Position numbers and translations under genes: made by a program
Notes under the pieces: model-generated
The model's input: the letters and a program-made list of their open reading frames with translations, nothing else
Database searches by the model: none
Told to the model about the DNA's origin: nothing
Shown here: positions 45,900 to 56,439 of the stretch, piece after piece
Numbering within the stretch: the first letter of the stretch is position 1
How the letters are laid out: every line of letters begins with the position of its first letter
DNA from: Aquatica leii
Taxonomy: Eukaryota; Arthropoda; Insecta; Coleoptera; Lampyridae
Assembly: GCA_035610365.1 (NCBI GenBank)
Contig: CM069433.1
Coordinates: 133,504,545-133,568,544 of the forward strand
DNA: 64,000 nt
Reading direction: 5' to 3'

Positions 45900-46600
45900 T
45901 ATATTTTTTATTGTGGAATGGGTTGAATGAAAGAATCAAATCCTTTTCTGTATCTGCCAGAATTAGTATCTCTTTCTTTATCGATAACTAAAAACCATAA
46001 TTTTCGTTCCAACAAAATGAACACATCTTCTTAAAATCGTCAAATGTTAAATCGGTACTGACGTTATCCTCATAAATATGATGTAGATTTAATACATCTT
46101 GTTTGAACACTATTATAAAGTTGGCATTATCACGAATTAATTGTTTTGGAATGCGGCTATAGGTTTGACATAAGTAAAAACAGTCTATGTTATTGTGACG
46201 ACCCATGCTAAAATACTCTCTCATTAGATTTTGTTTATCACACGCCACATCATCAAAAAATAAATACGGAATCGGATTTTGCTTTAGATGGTGGAGGTAT
46301 GTTACTTTCTAAATTACTAAAAGAAAATAATTTATACCCTCAATAGGTGTTAACAATTTTTCTAAGTATTGATATTTTGGTTGAAAAAGCGATTTAGAAT
46401 AAACATAAACGTTTTTAAAACGCAATCCATTAATGTGTTCAATTAAGCTTAACCATTACATTGGTTTTTCCACAATTTGATGGTCCAACAATAAGACAAC
46501 GAATAGTTGATGGTAATAACTGACCGTGTCTCTTATAGGTTTCCAAATTTTTATATCATTATTTGCAACTGTTAGTGTAATTGGTTGTTGCACTATTCGC
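45900..46600 (-). pseudogene. Polinton packaging ATPase (FtsK/HerA type), broken
   Basis: On the minus strand the Walker A loop reads IVGPSNCGKTN near 46500-46465. A downstream part contains REYFSMGRHNNIDCFYL and QTYSRIPKQLIRDNANF, the sensor/arginine-finger-like region of the A32-type genome-packaging ATPases of Polintons and large DNA viruses. It ends about 45900. The gene is broken in a few places. Its family pumps the genome into capsids. Confidence 0.8.
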
Positions 46601-46707
46601 ATTTTGATAAAAACTAAAAAAAAATTGTTTGTTAAACGTATAAATATAACTAAATTTCAATTCAGTTAGTTAGTGCGTGTATTTCAGTTGATAAATAAAT
46701 TCTATAC

Positions 46708-47178
46708 ATGTTAAAACAAAAGTCAATTATTAACCAACGACCCCAAAAAAAGAATAAATATCAGGGTAAAGGTCTTATAAATTCAGTTATTGATAAACTA
46801 CCAGTTGAATTACACATTCCTGGATATAATTTTTGTGGACCGGGAACTAAACTAACGAAACGACTTGCAAAAGGAGATCGAGGTATTAATAAATTAGATG
46901 AAGCTTGTAAGGAGCATGACATAGCTTATAACAATTATAAAAATATAGAAAGTAGACATAAAGCTGACGGTTTATTATTAGAAAAAGCTAAAAAGAGATT
47001 GTATTCTACCGATTCGTCATTAGGAGAAAAATTAGCTGCGTTGGGTGTAACAGCTGCTATGAAAGCTAAAATAAAACTTGGTATGAGTTATCAATCTGGC
47101 ACTAAACGACTTCGTATAAAAACAAGGAGGTTCAAAACAAAGCATGAAAAAGGATTAAAATTCAATGATTTAATATAA
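46708..47178 (+). CDS. Polinton protein with VP1-type phospholipase A2 domain
   Basis: 156 codons. YNFCGPGTKL (about residues 38-47) is a calcium-loop motif, and DEACKEHDIAYNNYK (about 66-80) contains the His-Asp catalytic pair, as in the phospholipase A2 domain at the amino end of parvovirus VP1. A basic tail (GTKRLRIKTRRFKTK) follows and may bind DNA or direct nuclear entry. In parvoviruses this domain breaches the endosome membrane; several insect Polintons have a homologue. It heads the plus-strand structural block, opposite the ATPase and probably sharing a two-way promoter at 46600-46708. The frame is open. Confidence 0.8.
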   Translation: MLKQKSIINQRPQKKNKYQGKGLINSVIDKLPVELHIPGYNFCGPGTKLTKRLAKGDRGINKLDEACKEHDIAYNNYKNIESRHKADGLLLEKAKKRLYSTDSSLGEKLAALGVTAAMKAKIKLGMSYQSGTKRLRIKTRRFKTKHEKGLKFNDLI

Positions 47179-47179
47179 A

Positions 47180-47570
47180 GTCCTAAATGTGCATTAAAAC
47201 AAAAAAAATTTCTAAACGCTAAAGATGCTCTCAATGCGGCTATTACTGCTGTAAAATCATTAAAAGGACGAAAAAGTAAAACCTGTTCGTGTAATACCAG
47301 TGCCAAAAGTTGGTGGGTTTTTGCCGCTAATCCCTATTTTTGCTGCTCTCGGCGCATTAGGATCGTTAGGTGGCGGCGCCGCAGCTATTGCAAAACAGTA
47401 ATTGCGGCAAAAGATGCTAAAGCAAAACTTAAAGAAAATCAAAGACATAATCAAACTATGGAAGCAATAGCACTAAATAAATCTGGAAACGGATTATATT
47501 TACAACCATATAAAAAAGGATTTGGTCTTTTTTTAGGACGGCGAAAAACACAAAAAAACTTACGATAAAA
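47180..47570 (+). pseudogene. Polinton minor structural protein remnant, broken
   Basis: Between the phospholipase and protease genes on the same strand lie pieces with an Ala/Gly-rich hydrophobic segment near 47310-47395 and a KLKENQRHNQTMEAIAL and YLQPYKKGFG end. A small membrane-active or core protein of this build commonly sits at this place in insect Polintons. About two breaks. I cannot assign a more exact role. Confidence 0.5.
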
Positions 47571-47966
47571 CTCCCAAAACGAGCGCTCACTAACATAGAT
47601 TTATACAAGTATGCAAAAAACTTAAAAATAAGAAACTTTCGCGGAGTATTTATGAAAGATGAACTACCTAAATCCGGAGTAAGTGCCGTTGAATGTGGTA
47701 TAATAAATTTGGATGATAAAAATGGAACTGGAACACATTGGACAGCTTATAAAACGATTGGTACACGCGCAGTTTATTTTGATAGTTTTGGAAACTTACA
47801 GCCTCCATTGGAATTAACGCAATACTTAAAGAGTAACGGTCCTTGTAATATAATCTACAATCACAATCATTTTCAATCTTTTAATACTGTTAACTGTGGA
47901 CATTTGTGTTTAAAATTTTTAGATAAATATAATTACGATAGGTTTCTCGGTGGCTCATTTAGTTAG
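47571..47966 (+). CDS. Adenovirus-type cysteine protease (adenain-like), end affected by insertion
   Basis: The open part contains a His in GTGTHWTAY, an Asp in YFDSFG and a Cys in VNCGHLCL, the His-Asp-Cys triad order of adenain/Ulp1-type proteases. In Polintons it matures capsid proteins. GVSAVECGIINLDD near the start matches the usual lead-in. The annotated ATG at 47652 is not the likely start; coding similarity reaches about 47580. Directly after FL the sequence changes to a tRNA-like insertion (47951-48015), so the carboxyl end is foreign. Confidence 0.8.
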   Translation, partial: LPKRALTNIDLYKYAKNLKIRNFRGVFMKDELPKSGVSAVECGIINLDDKNGTGTHWTAYKTIGTRAVYFDSFGNLQPPLELTQYLKSNGPCNIIYNHNHFQSFNTVNCGHLCLKFLDKYNYDRFLGGSFS

Positions 47967-48015
47967 ATGTTGGCTTTGTAACCGAGAAGCCCCGGGTTCA
48001 AATCCGAGTTTGAAT
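47951..48015 (+). repeat. tRNA-like insertion in Polinton
   Basis: tggctcatttagttag resembles an A box and gggttcaaatcc is a B-box match, with tttgtaa between them at the anticodon position. This is close to threonine tRNA. The acceptor strands do not pair, so it is a tRNA-derived repeat (SINE head) or tRNA relic. It sits between the protease and minor capsid genes. Confidence 0.5.
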
Positions 48016-48135
48016 AAGGTTTCAGGTAATAAGATTCGAACACCATTGAGTAGTAGAGTTTATTCTTAGCATTTAAGATTACTATATAATCTTGATACAT
48101 TTGAGTTTACAGTTTAGTGAGCTACAAGCAGTATA

Positions 48136-48879
48136 ATGTCTTCCACATTTACCTTGACTGGAGCGGAATCCATTCTTTCTAGTAAGTATTATCCTCCTAT
48201 CATATTAGAAGATGAAGATTATGTTTTGGGTTTGATAAATTTAGAAACTTTTAACTCAATCATGAATATAGACAGCTCTAATAATAAATGTCATTTTATA
48301 CTGCAAAATGGCACAGAACTCTGCATTGCAATTCCTGAAGGTTCTTATGAAATTGATGATTTGAATAATTATTTAGGTGAACAACTTTTAAAATACCCGG
48401 TGTACGAAAACAAAGATACACATGAATCTCAGTCTGCTCCTACAATAACCATAAAAGGAAATAATAATACTTTACGATCTGAACTTATATGCAGTTTAGA
48501 TATTGATTTCTCTAAGAAAGGTTCCATCAGTAGTTTATTGGGTTTCAAACCTAAAATCCTGAAAGCAAATAGAAGAAACACATCAGATTTTCCTTGCAAA
48601 ATTTTTAAATTAAACGCGTTATGCGTAGAATGCAATATCGTCACCAGTTCATTCAGAAACGGCGAGCCAGTACATGTGATTCATGAGTTTTTTCCTACAG
48701 TCCCACCAGGATATAAAATTGTAGAAACTCCAACTAACGTAATTTATTTACCAATTAACACAAAGCAAATAGACGAAATTACTATAAAAATAACGGATCA
48801 AGATCAAAATTTAGTCGATTTCAGAGGAGAGGTAATCACGGTTAGGTTGCATCTTAAAAAATCCAATAAACCATTATAA
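48136..48879 (+). CDS. Polinton minor capsid protein (penton-like)
   Basis: 247 codons, open. MSSTFTLTGAESILSSKYYP leads into a beta-rich protein (YVLGLINLETFNS, CIAIPEGSYEIDDL, YLGEQLLKYP, LLGFKP) that ends ITVRLHLKKS. This is the layout of the single-jelly-roll minor capsid (penton) protein of insect Polintons, which forms the particle vertices. Placement just before the major capsid gene on the same strand agrees. The fold is inferred from family resemblance. Confidence 0.8.
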   Translation: MSSTFTLTGAESILSSKYYPPIILEDEDYVLGLINLETFNSIMNIDSSNNKCHFILQNGTELCIAIPEGSYEIDDLNNYLGEQLLKYPVYENKDTHESQSAPTITIKGNNNTLRSELICSLDIDFSKKGSISSLLGFKPKILKANRRNTSDFPCKIFKLNALCVECNIVTSSFRNGEPVHVIHEFFPTVPPGYKIVETPTNVIYLPINTKQIDEITIKITDQDQNLVDFRGEVITVRLHLKKSNKPL

Positions 48880-49060
48880 TGGGAATCGTGTTTAATAAAA
48901 ATAAAAATTGGAGTAAACATATTAATATTACCAAGACAATAAAAAAGTATATAAATCCAAAAAAAAAGCTAAACTGTTCAGTCGGTCTGCTAAAATCAAT
49001 CGCTTAACACGAAAGAATAAAAAATTCCTCGAATCTTTAGGACTAAAATTACGAACGTAA
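48879..49060 (+). CDS. Small lysine-rich frame between capsid genes
   Basis: A short, very basic stretch starting MGIVFNKNKNWSKH and ending near LESLGLKLRT fills the gap between minor and major capsid genes. Small basic, possibly DNA-condensing proteins occur at this place in related elements. It looks broken in this copy. Confidence 0.4.
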
Positions 49061-49062
49061 AA

Positions 49063-50286
49063 ATGAATTATGAAATTTTAAAAGTAAACGAACCACCAGT
49101 TTTTGATACCACAATATCATATGCAGAAAAACGAAGTCATCCACCTTATGCTTCAAGTTCCTTTAACAACAACGATGAAATCAGAATTCCTATACAACAA
49201 CAAGAATTATATACGTTACCTTGGTATAGCTCTCTTCATGTACAAGGAAAAGTAGAAGCATATGATGATAAAAACGCAAAGATTCAAACGCCCAATATTC
49301 ACTTTGTTAATATGGGTATCTTATTTTTGTTTGATGAGATTCGTTTAGAAATTTCTGGAGAAGTTATCGATCGCGTTAGAAATCCGGGAATTATTTCTGT
49401 TTTAAAAGGTTATGTGTCGTACAATACAGAAGAAAGCAAAGCTCTTGAAAACAGTGGTTGGGTTCCAATAGGCAATTCAAGATTATTGGATATATCTTCA
49501 GGAAATTTTGATGCGGTTATACCTCTTCGAATGATTTTAGGATCGTGCGAAGATTTTAAAAAAGTAGTGATCAATTGTAGACAAGAATTGGTGTTGCTTC
49601 GCAGTAATACCGATAATAACGCTTTAGTAGTTGATGACAATATAAAAAATATCAAAGTTCAGCTACATAAGGTCAGTTGGCGAGTTCCACACATATCTGT
49701 TTCAATTAAAGAACAATTAAAACTGCTCGATATTATTAAAAGTGGAAGAGAGTTATACATTCCATTCAGAAGTAGAGAATTACACGAATACCCATCATTA
49801 CCACAAACACAAAAACATACGTGGGCTATTAAGTCTTCAATAGAAAAGCCTCAATGTATAATCTTTGGTTTTCAGACCGATAGAAAAAATCAAATAAATA
49901 AAGACTGCAGTCGCTTTGATCATTGCAATTTGACTAATATTAAAGTTTTTCTTAATGAAGCAGTATATCCTTACGACAACTTAAATTTAAATTTTACAAA
50001 CAACCAGTATGCTTTGTTGTATGAACTATTCTCCGAATTTCAAACTTCGTTTCTTTACAAAGATAGCGAGCCGATATTCACACCAGAAGAATTTAAAAGA
50101 TATGCTCCAATCGCAGTTATAGACTGTTCTAAGCAAAAGGAAGAATTAAAAAGAGGTCCCATAGATATTAAAATTGAATTTGAAACAAATGTAAATATTC
50201 CCGATAAAACAACCGCATATTGTTTAATACTTCACGATAGGATTGTAAAATATGTACCAATAAAAAATATTATATCATTAATATAG
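49063..50286 (+). CDS. Polinton major capsid protein (double jelly-roll)
   Basis: 407 codons, open. Landmarks: FVNMGILFLFDEIRLEI (about 86-102), WAIKSSIEKPQCIIFGFQTD (about 250-270), FDHCNLTNIKVFLNEAVYPY and YALLYELFSEFQTS. These are the signature blocks of the Polinton hexon-like major capsid protein, related to adenovirus hexon and virophage capsids. It closes the plus-strand structural block (phospholipase, minor structural, protease, penton, capsid). No break is visible in this gene, though the element as a whole is broken. Confidence 0.88.
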   Translation: MNYEILKVNEPPVFDTTISYAEKRSHPPYASSSFNNNDEIRIPIQQQELYTLPWYSSLHVQGKVEAYDDKNAKIQTPNIHFVNMGILFLFDEIRLEISGEVIDRVRNPGIISVLKGYVSYNTEESKALENSGWVPIGNSRLLDISSGNFDAVIPLRMILGSCEDFKKVVINCRQELVLLRSNTDNNALVVDDNIKNIKVQLHKVSWRVPHISVSIKEQLKLLDIIKSGRELYIPFRSRELHEYPSLPQTQKHTWAIKSSIEKPQCIIFGFQTDRKNQINKDCSRFDHCNLTNIKVFLNEAVYPYDNLNLNFTNNQYALLYELFSEFQTSFLYKDSEPIFTPEEFKRYAPIAVIDCSKQKEELKRGPIDIKIEFETNVNIPDKTTAYCLILHDRIVKYVPIKNIISLI

Positions 50287-50408
50287 TGAATCATGAATGT
50301 AAATTTTATGTATTATTATTTAAAGATTTTGCGATAGGTAGTAGAAATAGGATGTATATCACAAGGTTTAAAATAAAACAAAATATAAATACTAGTTTTT
50401 TATTGTTA

Positions 50409-51221
50409 TTAATGTGTAATTAACATTAGATAAGATAACGTTTCTTTGTAATCTTCTAAATTAGTGGAAGGCCATTTTGCCGAATCTGGACCAGATGTCC
50501 AACCTAATACAGCATCTGGATGGTGTATTCCTTTACTTATATTCTTCTGTATCCACAACAATATTTCCGCATGTTTTTCGTTTTCTGAAGGATTAAATTT
50601 AAAAGATATGTTTCGACATATAAGAGCGGTAATAAACTTTTTTAGAATTTGACTGTCAGCAAGGTATGATGCATTGCAAATGCATTCGTCTATGCACGAT
50701 TTAATATCTTTATGATTTTTTAATATATTTTGTACAGGATAATCTAAACGACATGCATTGATAATGTTAAAGTTAGATAGTAGCTTCAAAATATACAATT
50801 TGAATGAAATATTGCGCTCTAAACTATGTAGAACTAATATATCATCTAGTTTATTTAAATTTATCGATTCACATTTTTCTGTTTTGCAAACAAACACAAC
50901 GTTGTTGACATAATTGTCTATGCTTCGTCTCTTATCCAAAAGTTGGCACAAGTCATCCACTCTCAATTTATTTCCATACAATGCGGCAAAGGAAATAATG
51001 TCGCTTGGAACAACAAAGTTTTCTTTCTTCAACAAAAATTGTAGAGTTTCTTTTGCAGTATCTGTTTCATTAAAACGAATCGCATTCTTGAGATATTTTT
51101 CATAAACTTTTTCTTTAGCTTGTTGTGCTTCTAAAGCAATTTGTAAACTGACATCCATCATATTATGGTTGTAAGCCGTTGAATCGCAACTAAACGTATG
51201 AAATTTAGATGTTACAATCAA
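50409..51221 (-). CDS. Unknown 270-aa Polinton gene behind polymerase
   Basis: 270 codons, open, on the polymerase strand and overlapping the polymerase end by about 17 bases, which suggests co-transcription. It looks almost wholly alpha-helical (LQIALEAQQAKEKVYEKYLK, ETLQFLLKK, DDLCQLLDKRR) with many spaced cysteines. Its end (HHPDAVLGWTSGPDSAKWP) is Gly/Trp-rich. No membrane segment, zinc pattern or catalytic motif is evident. I do not recognise a family. The even helical texture could mean a repeat protein or adaptor. It is not a core Polinton gene that I know. Confidence 0.65.
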   Translation of the reverse strand: MIVTSKFHTFSCDSTAYNHNMMDVSLQIALEAQQAKEKVYEKYLKNAIRFNETDTAKETLQFLLKKENFVVPSDIISFAALYGNKLRVDDLCQLLDKRRSIDNYVNNVVFVCKTEKCESINLNKLDDILVLHSLERNISFKLYILKLLSNFNIINACRLDYPVQNILKNHKDIKSCIDECICNASYLADSQILKKFITALICRNISFKFNPSENEKHAEILLWIQKNISKGIHHPDAVLGWTSGPDSAKWPSTNLEDYKETLSYLMLITH

Positions 51222-54200
51222 CGATTTTATAAATCAATCCTCCAAACGGTTGATATAGATAACCCCACGGTCTTGTATCGGTATTATTATAACTGAGCAT
51301 GCGTTTGTCATCATAAGGACTAAGAACAATTTTACTTTGTTTAACTGAGAATACATTGTGTTGTTTAGATTTAATAAGTCGTTGATCAGCTTCAAAAACT
51401 TTTTTATCAAATAAACATTTTTTATAGTCTTCAAAAGTAATTGATTTGATAGAAAATTTTTTGCATCCCTTAGATTTTTTAATTAATTTTTTAGAAAAAT
51501 CTTCATCAACAATGTAAGAGTACATTTTCGACCTAAGTGCTACAAATTCTAGCATTATCTTTCCATTATCTTCATCCTTCATTAATCCCGGTTGTTTTTT
51601 GTTTTTTTGTTGTATTTGATAAATGTTATCAATGTGATAATCGGAAGTATCAAAGCGATAACTATCTTGTTTAATATATCTATAGATGTCTATATCTTTA
51701 AAGCTGTAAATCAAACTATCGGTGTCTGTATATAACAATTTGACGTTTTCTCCGAAGGTTTTTATAACATAGTCATAATGAAATTCGTATAAAAATTTTT
51801 GAAATATCTAATATGCTAAATCCAACGTAAATAGGTTTATTCATACATATTTCTAATTTGTTCATTTCTATGATAACCATATCTTCATCAAATACAACTG
51901 AACTGTGAAAATTTGGTTTTGAGATAAGAGATCGTACTCCCCATCTTCCATCCCATTTTGTTACTAAACGTATATCTCTATGTTTTCTAACATTTTCCAT
52001 GCATTTACCATAAATTGCATTAATCATTAATTTATAAAAATCCTTTTCAAAGTCATTTTTAGATTGTTGACGTAATTTTGTATTTAAGTCTATGTATTGT
52101 TTTAGCCAAGGAGACTGACAAAATTTGAGCACTCTATAAACTTTTTTTAATTGCATACCTAATCTTAAATACATTTTCAAGTTTCTATAGTGAACAATGT
52201 ATCGTTCTTTTGGAAACAAAGTTAATAATAATTTTTTAAGTTTAGTTTTTGAAGTCGGAGGAACCATATGCTCAGGTGCCAATGGCAAATCGCTATGTAA
52301 ATTGTGTAACTGAATTGGATAATCTAAATCACATTCAATGATGTATCCAACGACATAGTCATCAGGTGTATTCAAAATTTCTTGAACATCATAATTCTTC
52401 ATAAATTCAAAATTTCCGTATGGTAAATATTGAGACATGGCCGCTCCATATAAGTTATTTACATCAAAATACATTAAATATGTACTATCTTTAGTAGAAT
52501 CGAAACCATTTTTCATATATTTATTATTTGCCTTAGCGTATCTATTAGAACATTGAGAAACACCTCCTCTAATTCCTTTCTCAACGAACATAACCATATC
52601 GATATCGGTGAGAAGTTCTAACGAAATGTTTGTAGTTTTTAACATAGCATCAAACGTTAATCCGGGGGCAGTGTAATAGTGTAACGGATCTAAAGTATAT
52701 GTTTTTAAACAAGTTTCGCGAAAAGTTTCAAACACGTCAGCTAGTAAAAGTACATCTGTTTTTAAATACAAATCAGAATATTCGCCTATATTTCGAATAC
52801 CAAAAACTTTCCAAACATTTACAGCATGAGCATAATCTTCATCGCTAATATTTTCATCGTTCAACTGACTATAGAAATCTTCTTTACGCGGTAAACACGT
52901 TTCTTCTAACTTTGTCCAAGAATCCACATAATCGTAAGGAAATATTCCTTTCTTGTTTAATAAACGAAACTCTTCTAAACTATTGCAATAAGATTTTGTA
53001 ATCTTTTTTGATCGTCTAACAAATTAGAAGAAAGACGATCTAAACTTTGCGACATAAAACGGAAAGAATCTATAAACCTAAGGGAAATATTTGTATTTGG
53101 TATCGATTTCGTAAAAGAAATATATTTTTCTTTATTTATTGGTAATAATTTAATGTTTCCTTCAAATAATGTGGATAATTTTCTAATAATAAAATGTGCG
53201 TCGTATCCACTCATGTTATGAAATACTACAGGTACACAGTATTCATCTTTATAGTTTAAGTTGCAACTCTGATGAGCGGCTCCCTGAACATCCCTGTTTG
53301 ATGGTTATGATCTCGAACTCTTACTTGATCAACATTAAAAGGTTGTTTACAAATGTGACATACTCTAGAAGATAAGAAAATTTGTTGTTGTTGATTGTTT
53401 AGTTTTTCCATTGGAACAATCGTATTAAGTTGTCGATAACACACATCAACAATATTTTTCAATTCACATACAAACCAATCGATGCACTCTATTCCTCGAT
53501 ACGTGCAAAATTTTGACAAAGTATCATCATATGAACATTTTAAGTAATATGCTATACTAAACGGTATATGTTTTTGGTACGAATTTGATTTAGTGTTAAG
53601 TAAATTTGAATTTGCATCATTACACTTTTCTAAAATACATTCTAAATCAGCGTAAATAACAAAAGGAACTTTCTCCTGATAACGATAATTTTTAAATGAT
53701 AGATACTTTTCGGATTGTTTCGGTAACCTGACCCAACATTCGTTAGAATTCATACAGCAAATTTTATGTTTCTTAAGTATATTTTGGGTTGTAAAGTAAT
53801 TTAAACATCGTTCACAAATAAATTTCTTATTCTTATGGCTCGATAGTTGTTTCGATAAAAGCGCAGACAAATTTTTGATCCAAGTAAAATGAAAAAGTAA
53901 TTGTGCTTGAGATATGTCGTTTGTATCTACCTGTGGTGTAGAATTCAAAGGAAGCATAAGTAGATTTATTACTTTAACATTTGTTTCGGAAATAGAACTA
54001 AGAGAACAAGGTAAAATTTTTTTGTTTTCTATACAGAACAAATTGATGGATAATTTGTTACGTTTTTCAAATGTTCTCACATCTTTTATAGTTATGGGAA
54101 ATTTAATACCATCGCAATTTAAAACTTGATTGAAATGCGGATACGACGACGGTCTATTAGAATTTATCTTGGCGGGGTATAAAGCAGATACTATAGACCA

Positions 54201-54743
54201 AAGAAAACAGTATGGATCATCGTTATTAACATTCACAACAGCGTGCTTTATTTTTATATAATTTGGAACCGATACAAAAGTAGAATAACCTACTTTAAAG
54301 GGATCGTATTTGTTAATGTTCACTTTAAGTCCCAATAGTTCTTGTAAAGCCCAGCCACTATCTTTTTCTGCAAATTCCTCTAATTTTGTTGCAAGCTTAT
54401 CAAACACATGTTTTTGATACCACTGTTTCAAATTAGTCGTACGATCGATGACATTATTTTTAGTACAAAACGTTTTTAAATCTATTTCAGCAGTTTGAGG
54501 TTTAATAAAATTAGCGCTTAAAATTACATTTACTTTAAGAAGAGATTGCCTGAGGGCTTGTTTAATTTTTATATTAAAACATTTAAAAGATTTTCTGAAA
54601 AAAGTAATTGGATCTTTTATAGTAAGATTTGATATGAAACCGGTGCGAATTCTGTCCTTGAAACATGATTCGACATCTTCCCAACTAACTTTACATTTAT
54701 TGCGTTTTGAATTTGTCGATAGACCTTCACCGGATTTCACCAC
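51205..54743 (-). pseudogene. Protein-primed DNA polymerase B, broken
   Basis: Long minus-strand region with all landmarks. A C2H2-like finger (CERCLNYFTTQNILKKHKIC) and exonuclease I (YADLECIL) lie in the amino part, followed by a CHICKQPF...RDHNHQTG zinc motif. Then come MSGYDAHFI (exonuclease II), [12 protein letters not shown] (exonuclease III), [12 protein letters not shown] (polymerase A), [12 protein letters not shown] (polymerase B) and LYTDTDSLIY (polymerase C). It replicates the element from its ends using a protein primer. There are about three breaks. The end SPYDDKR is the normal family terminus. Confidence 0.9.
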
Positions 54744-55024
54744 TAAAACTTTTTAAGTTCTTTAAGTTTTAAACGATAAAATTTTAAATGCGCTAAACTG
54801 GTTTCAATCGAAAAAGGAGATTCAAGTATATTTTCTTTGTGTATTTTATTTTTTATTGCTTTACGAACAATTTGTATTGCATTATTAATATAAACTTTAA
54901 GATTATTCACTTCGTTCGGCGTTTTTATATTATTAAAGTAAACACGCGTCACTATCAAATATCGTTTGCACAAGCTAGATACGGTATCCATTTTTGCACG
55001 AATGAATATCACAACAGAGTTCAA
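54743..55024 (-). CDS. Small frame upstream of polymerase, unknown
   Basis: 93 codons, basic and helical (IVRKAIKNKIHKENI, HLKFYRLKLKELKKF), ending exactly where the polymerase region begins. It may be the polymerase's own amino end, as Polinton polymerases often have long extra amino parts, or a separate protein such as a terminal-protein candidate. The sequence alone does not decide. Confidence 0.4.
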   Translation of the reverse strand: MNSVVIFIRAKMDTVSSLCKRYLIVTRVYFNNIKTPNEVNNLKVYINNAIQIVRKAIKNKIHKENILESPFSIETSLAHLKFYRLKLKELKKF

Positions 55025-55269
55025 GCTTATTTAAAGTTTTATGAGCCTACACGATTGTTTACGAATTGTCAAAGAATTACGAACCCGCTCGATTTTTCAC
55101 GAAATGTTGAAAATTCACGATCGTTGACGATTCCCCACCAATATCAAATCATAGAAATCGTGCAGTGGGAAGAAAAGTAGAAGGAGAAAATTGTATATAT
55201 TTGTGAAACGTTGGTGGTGATACTCATTCTGAATAATATTTGATTAAAGAAATAAACATAATAAAAAAT

Positions 55270-55579
55270 ATGAATTCCGAAACTATATTGGGAGCAGGTA
55301 AGATAAACATTTTAATTTATTAACTCAAATCTAAAAGTGTTTATTTTTGTAATAGATATGGTTATGTGTCCTTATGATAAGTTTCACGTGATGCTGCGGC
55401 ATAGGTTGGCGAAACATCTATGGAAGTGCCACCCGGAGGAGACTAAAAAGAAAAGCGAAGAGGAGTATCGAAAAAAGATGACAGCATGGGAGCAAGCCCA
55501 AAAGAGCCGAGAACCCATGACAGGGACAATACCACCAGTAGTGTTTCCTCCGGGGTCTTATGAAACGTGGGATGATTAA
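55270..55579 (+). CDS. GTSF1/Asterix-like CHHC zinc-finger protein, spliced
   Basis: Two exons, 55270-55297 and 55356-55579, joined by a 58-bp GT-AG intron (gtaaga ... gtaatag), give 83 residues. The finger starts CPYDKFH and ends HLWKC with spacing C-x5-H-x9-H-x3-C. This is the U11-48K/GTSF1 CHHC type and has exactly the spacing of the first GTSF1 finger (CPYDKNH...HLIKC). GTSF1/Asterix proteins bind RNA and Piwi proteins in piRNA silencing. Family members usually have two fingers and an acidic, Trp-containing tail; here there is one finger, a charged helix (KKKSEEEYRKKM) and the tail GSYETWDD. The exon is GC-richer than neighbouring Polinton genes, which suggests capture from a host. The alternative unspliced start at 55337 would give a poorer amino end. 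Confidence 0.75.
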
Positions 55580-56310
55580 GACCTATGTCGTAGGCTAAAA
55601 ATTATAGTGTATTAGATATTAGTAAATAAATGATCAAACCAATTATACTTTGTTTCAATCTAAACCTTTTAGTTTGTAAGTATCGATGAAATATGAAATA
55701 AGAAATTTTTATAAAATCATGCAATTATCTTTAAAACTAACGAGCAAATCAAATTTTTACCTATGTAATAAAATATGCGTAATAAGCGACTGAATACAAA
55801 AAGTACATTAAAACTTGTTAAAGGTTTCTAAAATGAGGGTGGTTTTCATAAATTGGATAAAACAAAATAATTTACCTAATTTTTTTTATATATTTGGATT
55901 ATCCGCTTCAAATCAAGAAATTTGATATGTAACTCGATAGGATTCTAAAAAGTTAAAAAAAACTACCCCTAAAATTTTTTTCGAGAAAAAAATCTTTTTT
56001 TTTTTTTTATGTATAATAAATATAGAGTATAATTTTAGCACAGTTAGAATTTTTTTTCTATAATTGCAAACGGACCTATTTGAAAAAACACTATCAAATA
56101 ATGACTCAAAACAAAAAATCAATGTGAATGTTTGTTGCGAAATATTTATAGTATTCAAAAATAATTGTACATATGTAATCGCATAGTATTTAACAACTAA
56201 TAAAGAGTAAAAAAAAAATCATTTCCGCCCCACCAAAAACTGAGGGTGAATTTTTTATGCTGTAGTAAGTTCAATGATTAATGTCTCGATGTTCGATCAA
56301 ATACCTTGGA
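55580..56310. other. Polinton spacer, no gene recognised
   Basis: AT-rich with several long A or T runs. No supported reading frame. Confidence 0.45.

Positions 56311-56313
<3 letters not shown>

Positions 56314-56351
<38 letters not shown>
56314..56351 (+). repeat. Homopolymer tract A31 G7
   Basis: A run of 31 A followed by 7 G. Such a tract is prone to slippage and to sequencing error, so exact length is uncertain. Confidence 0.8.
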
Positions 56352-56439
56352 ATTTTGTGTATATGCTTAACCTTACACTAACATGTATGTTCTAACCTAA
56401 CAATAAATTTCTAATTAAAGTGTGGATATCCAGAACTTT

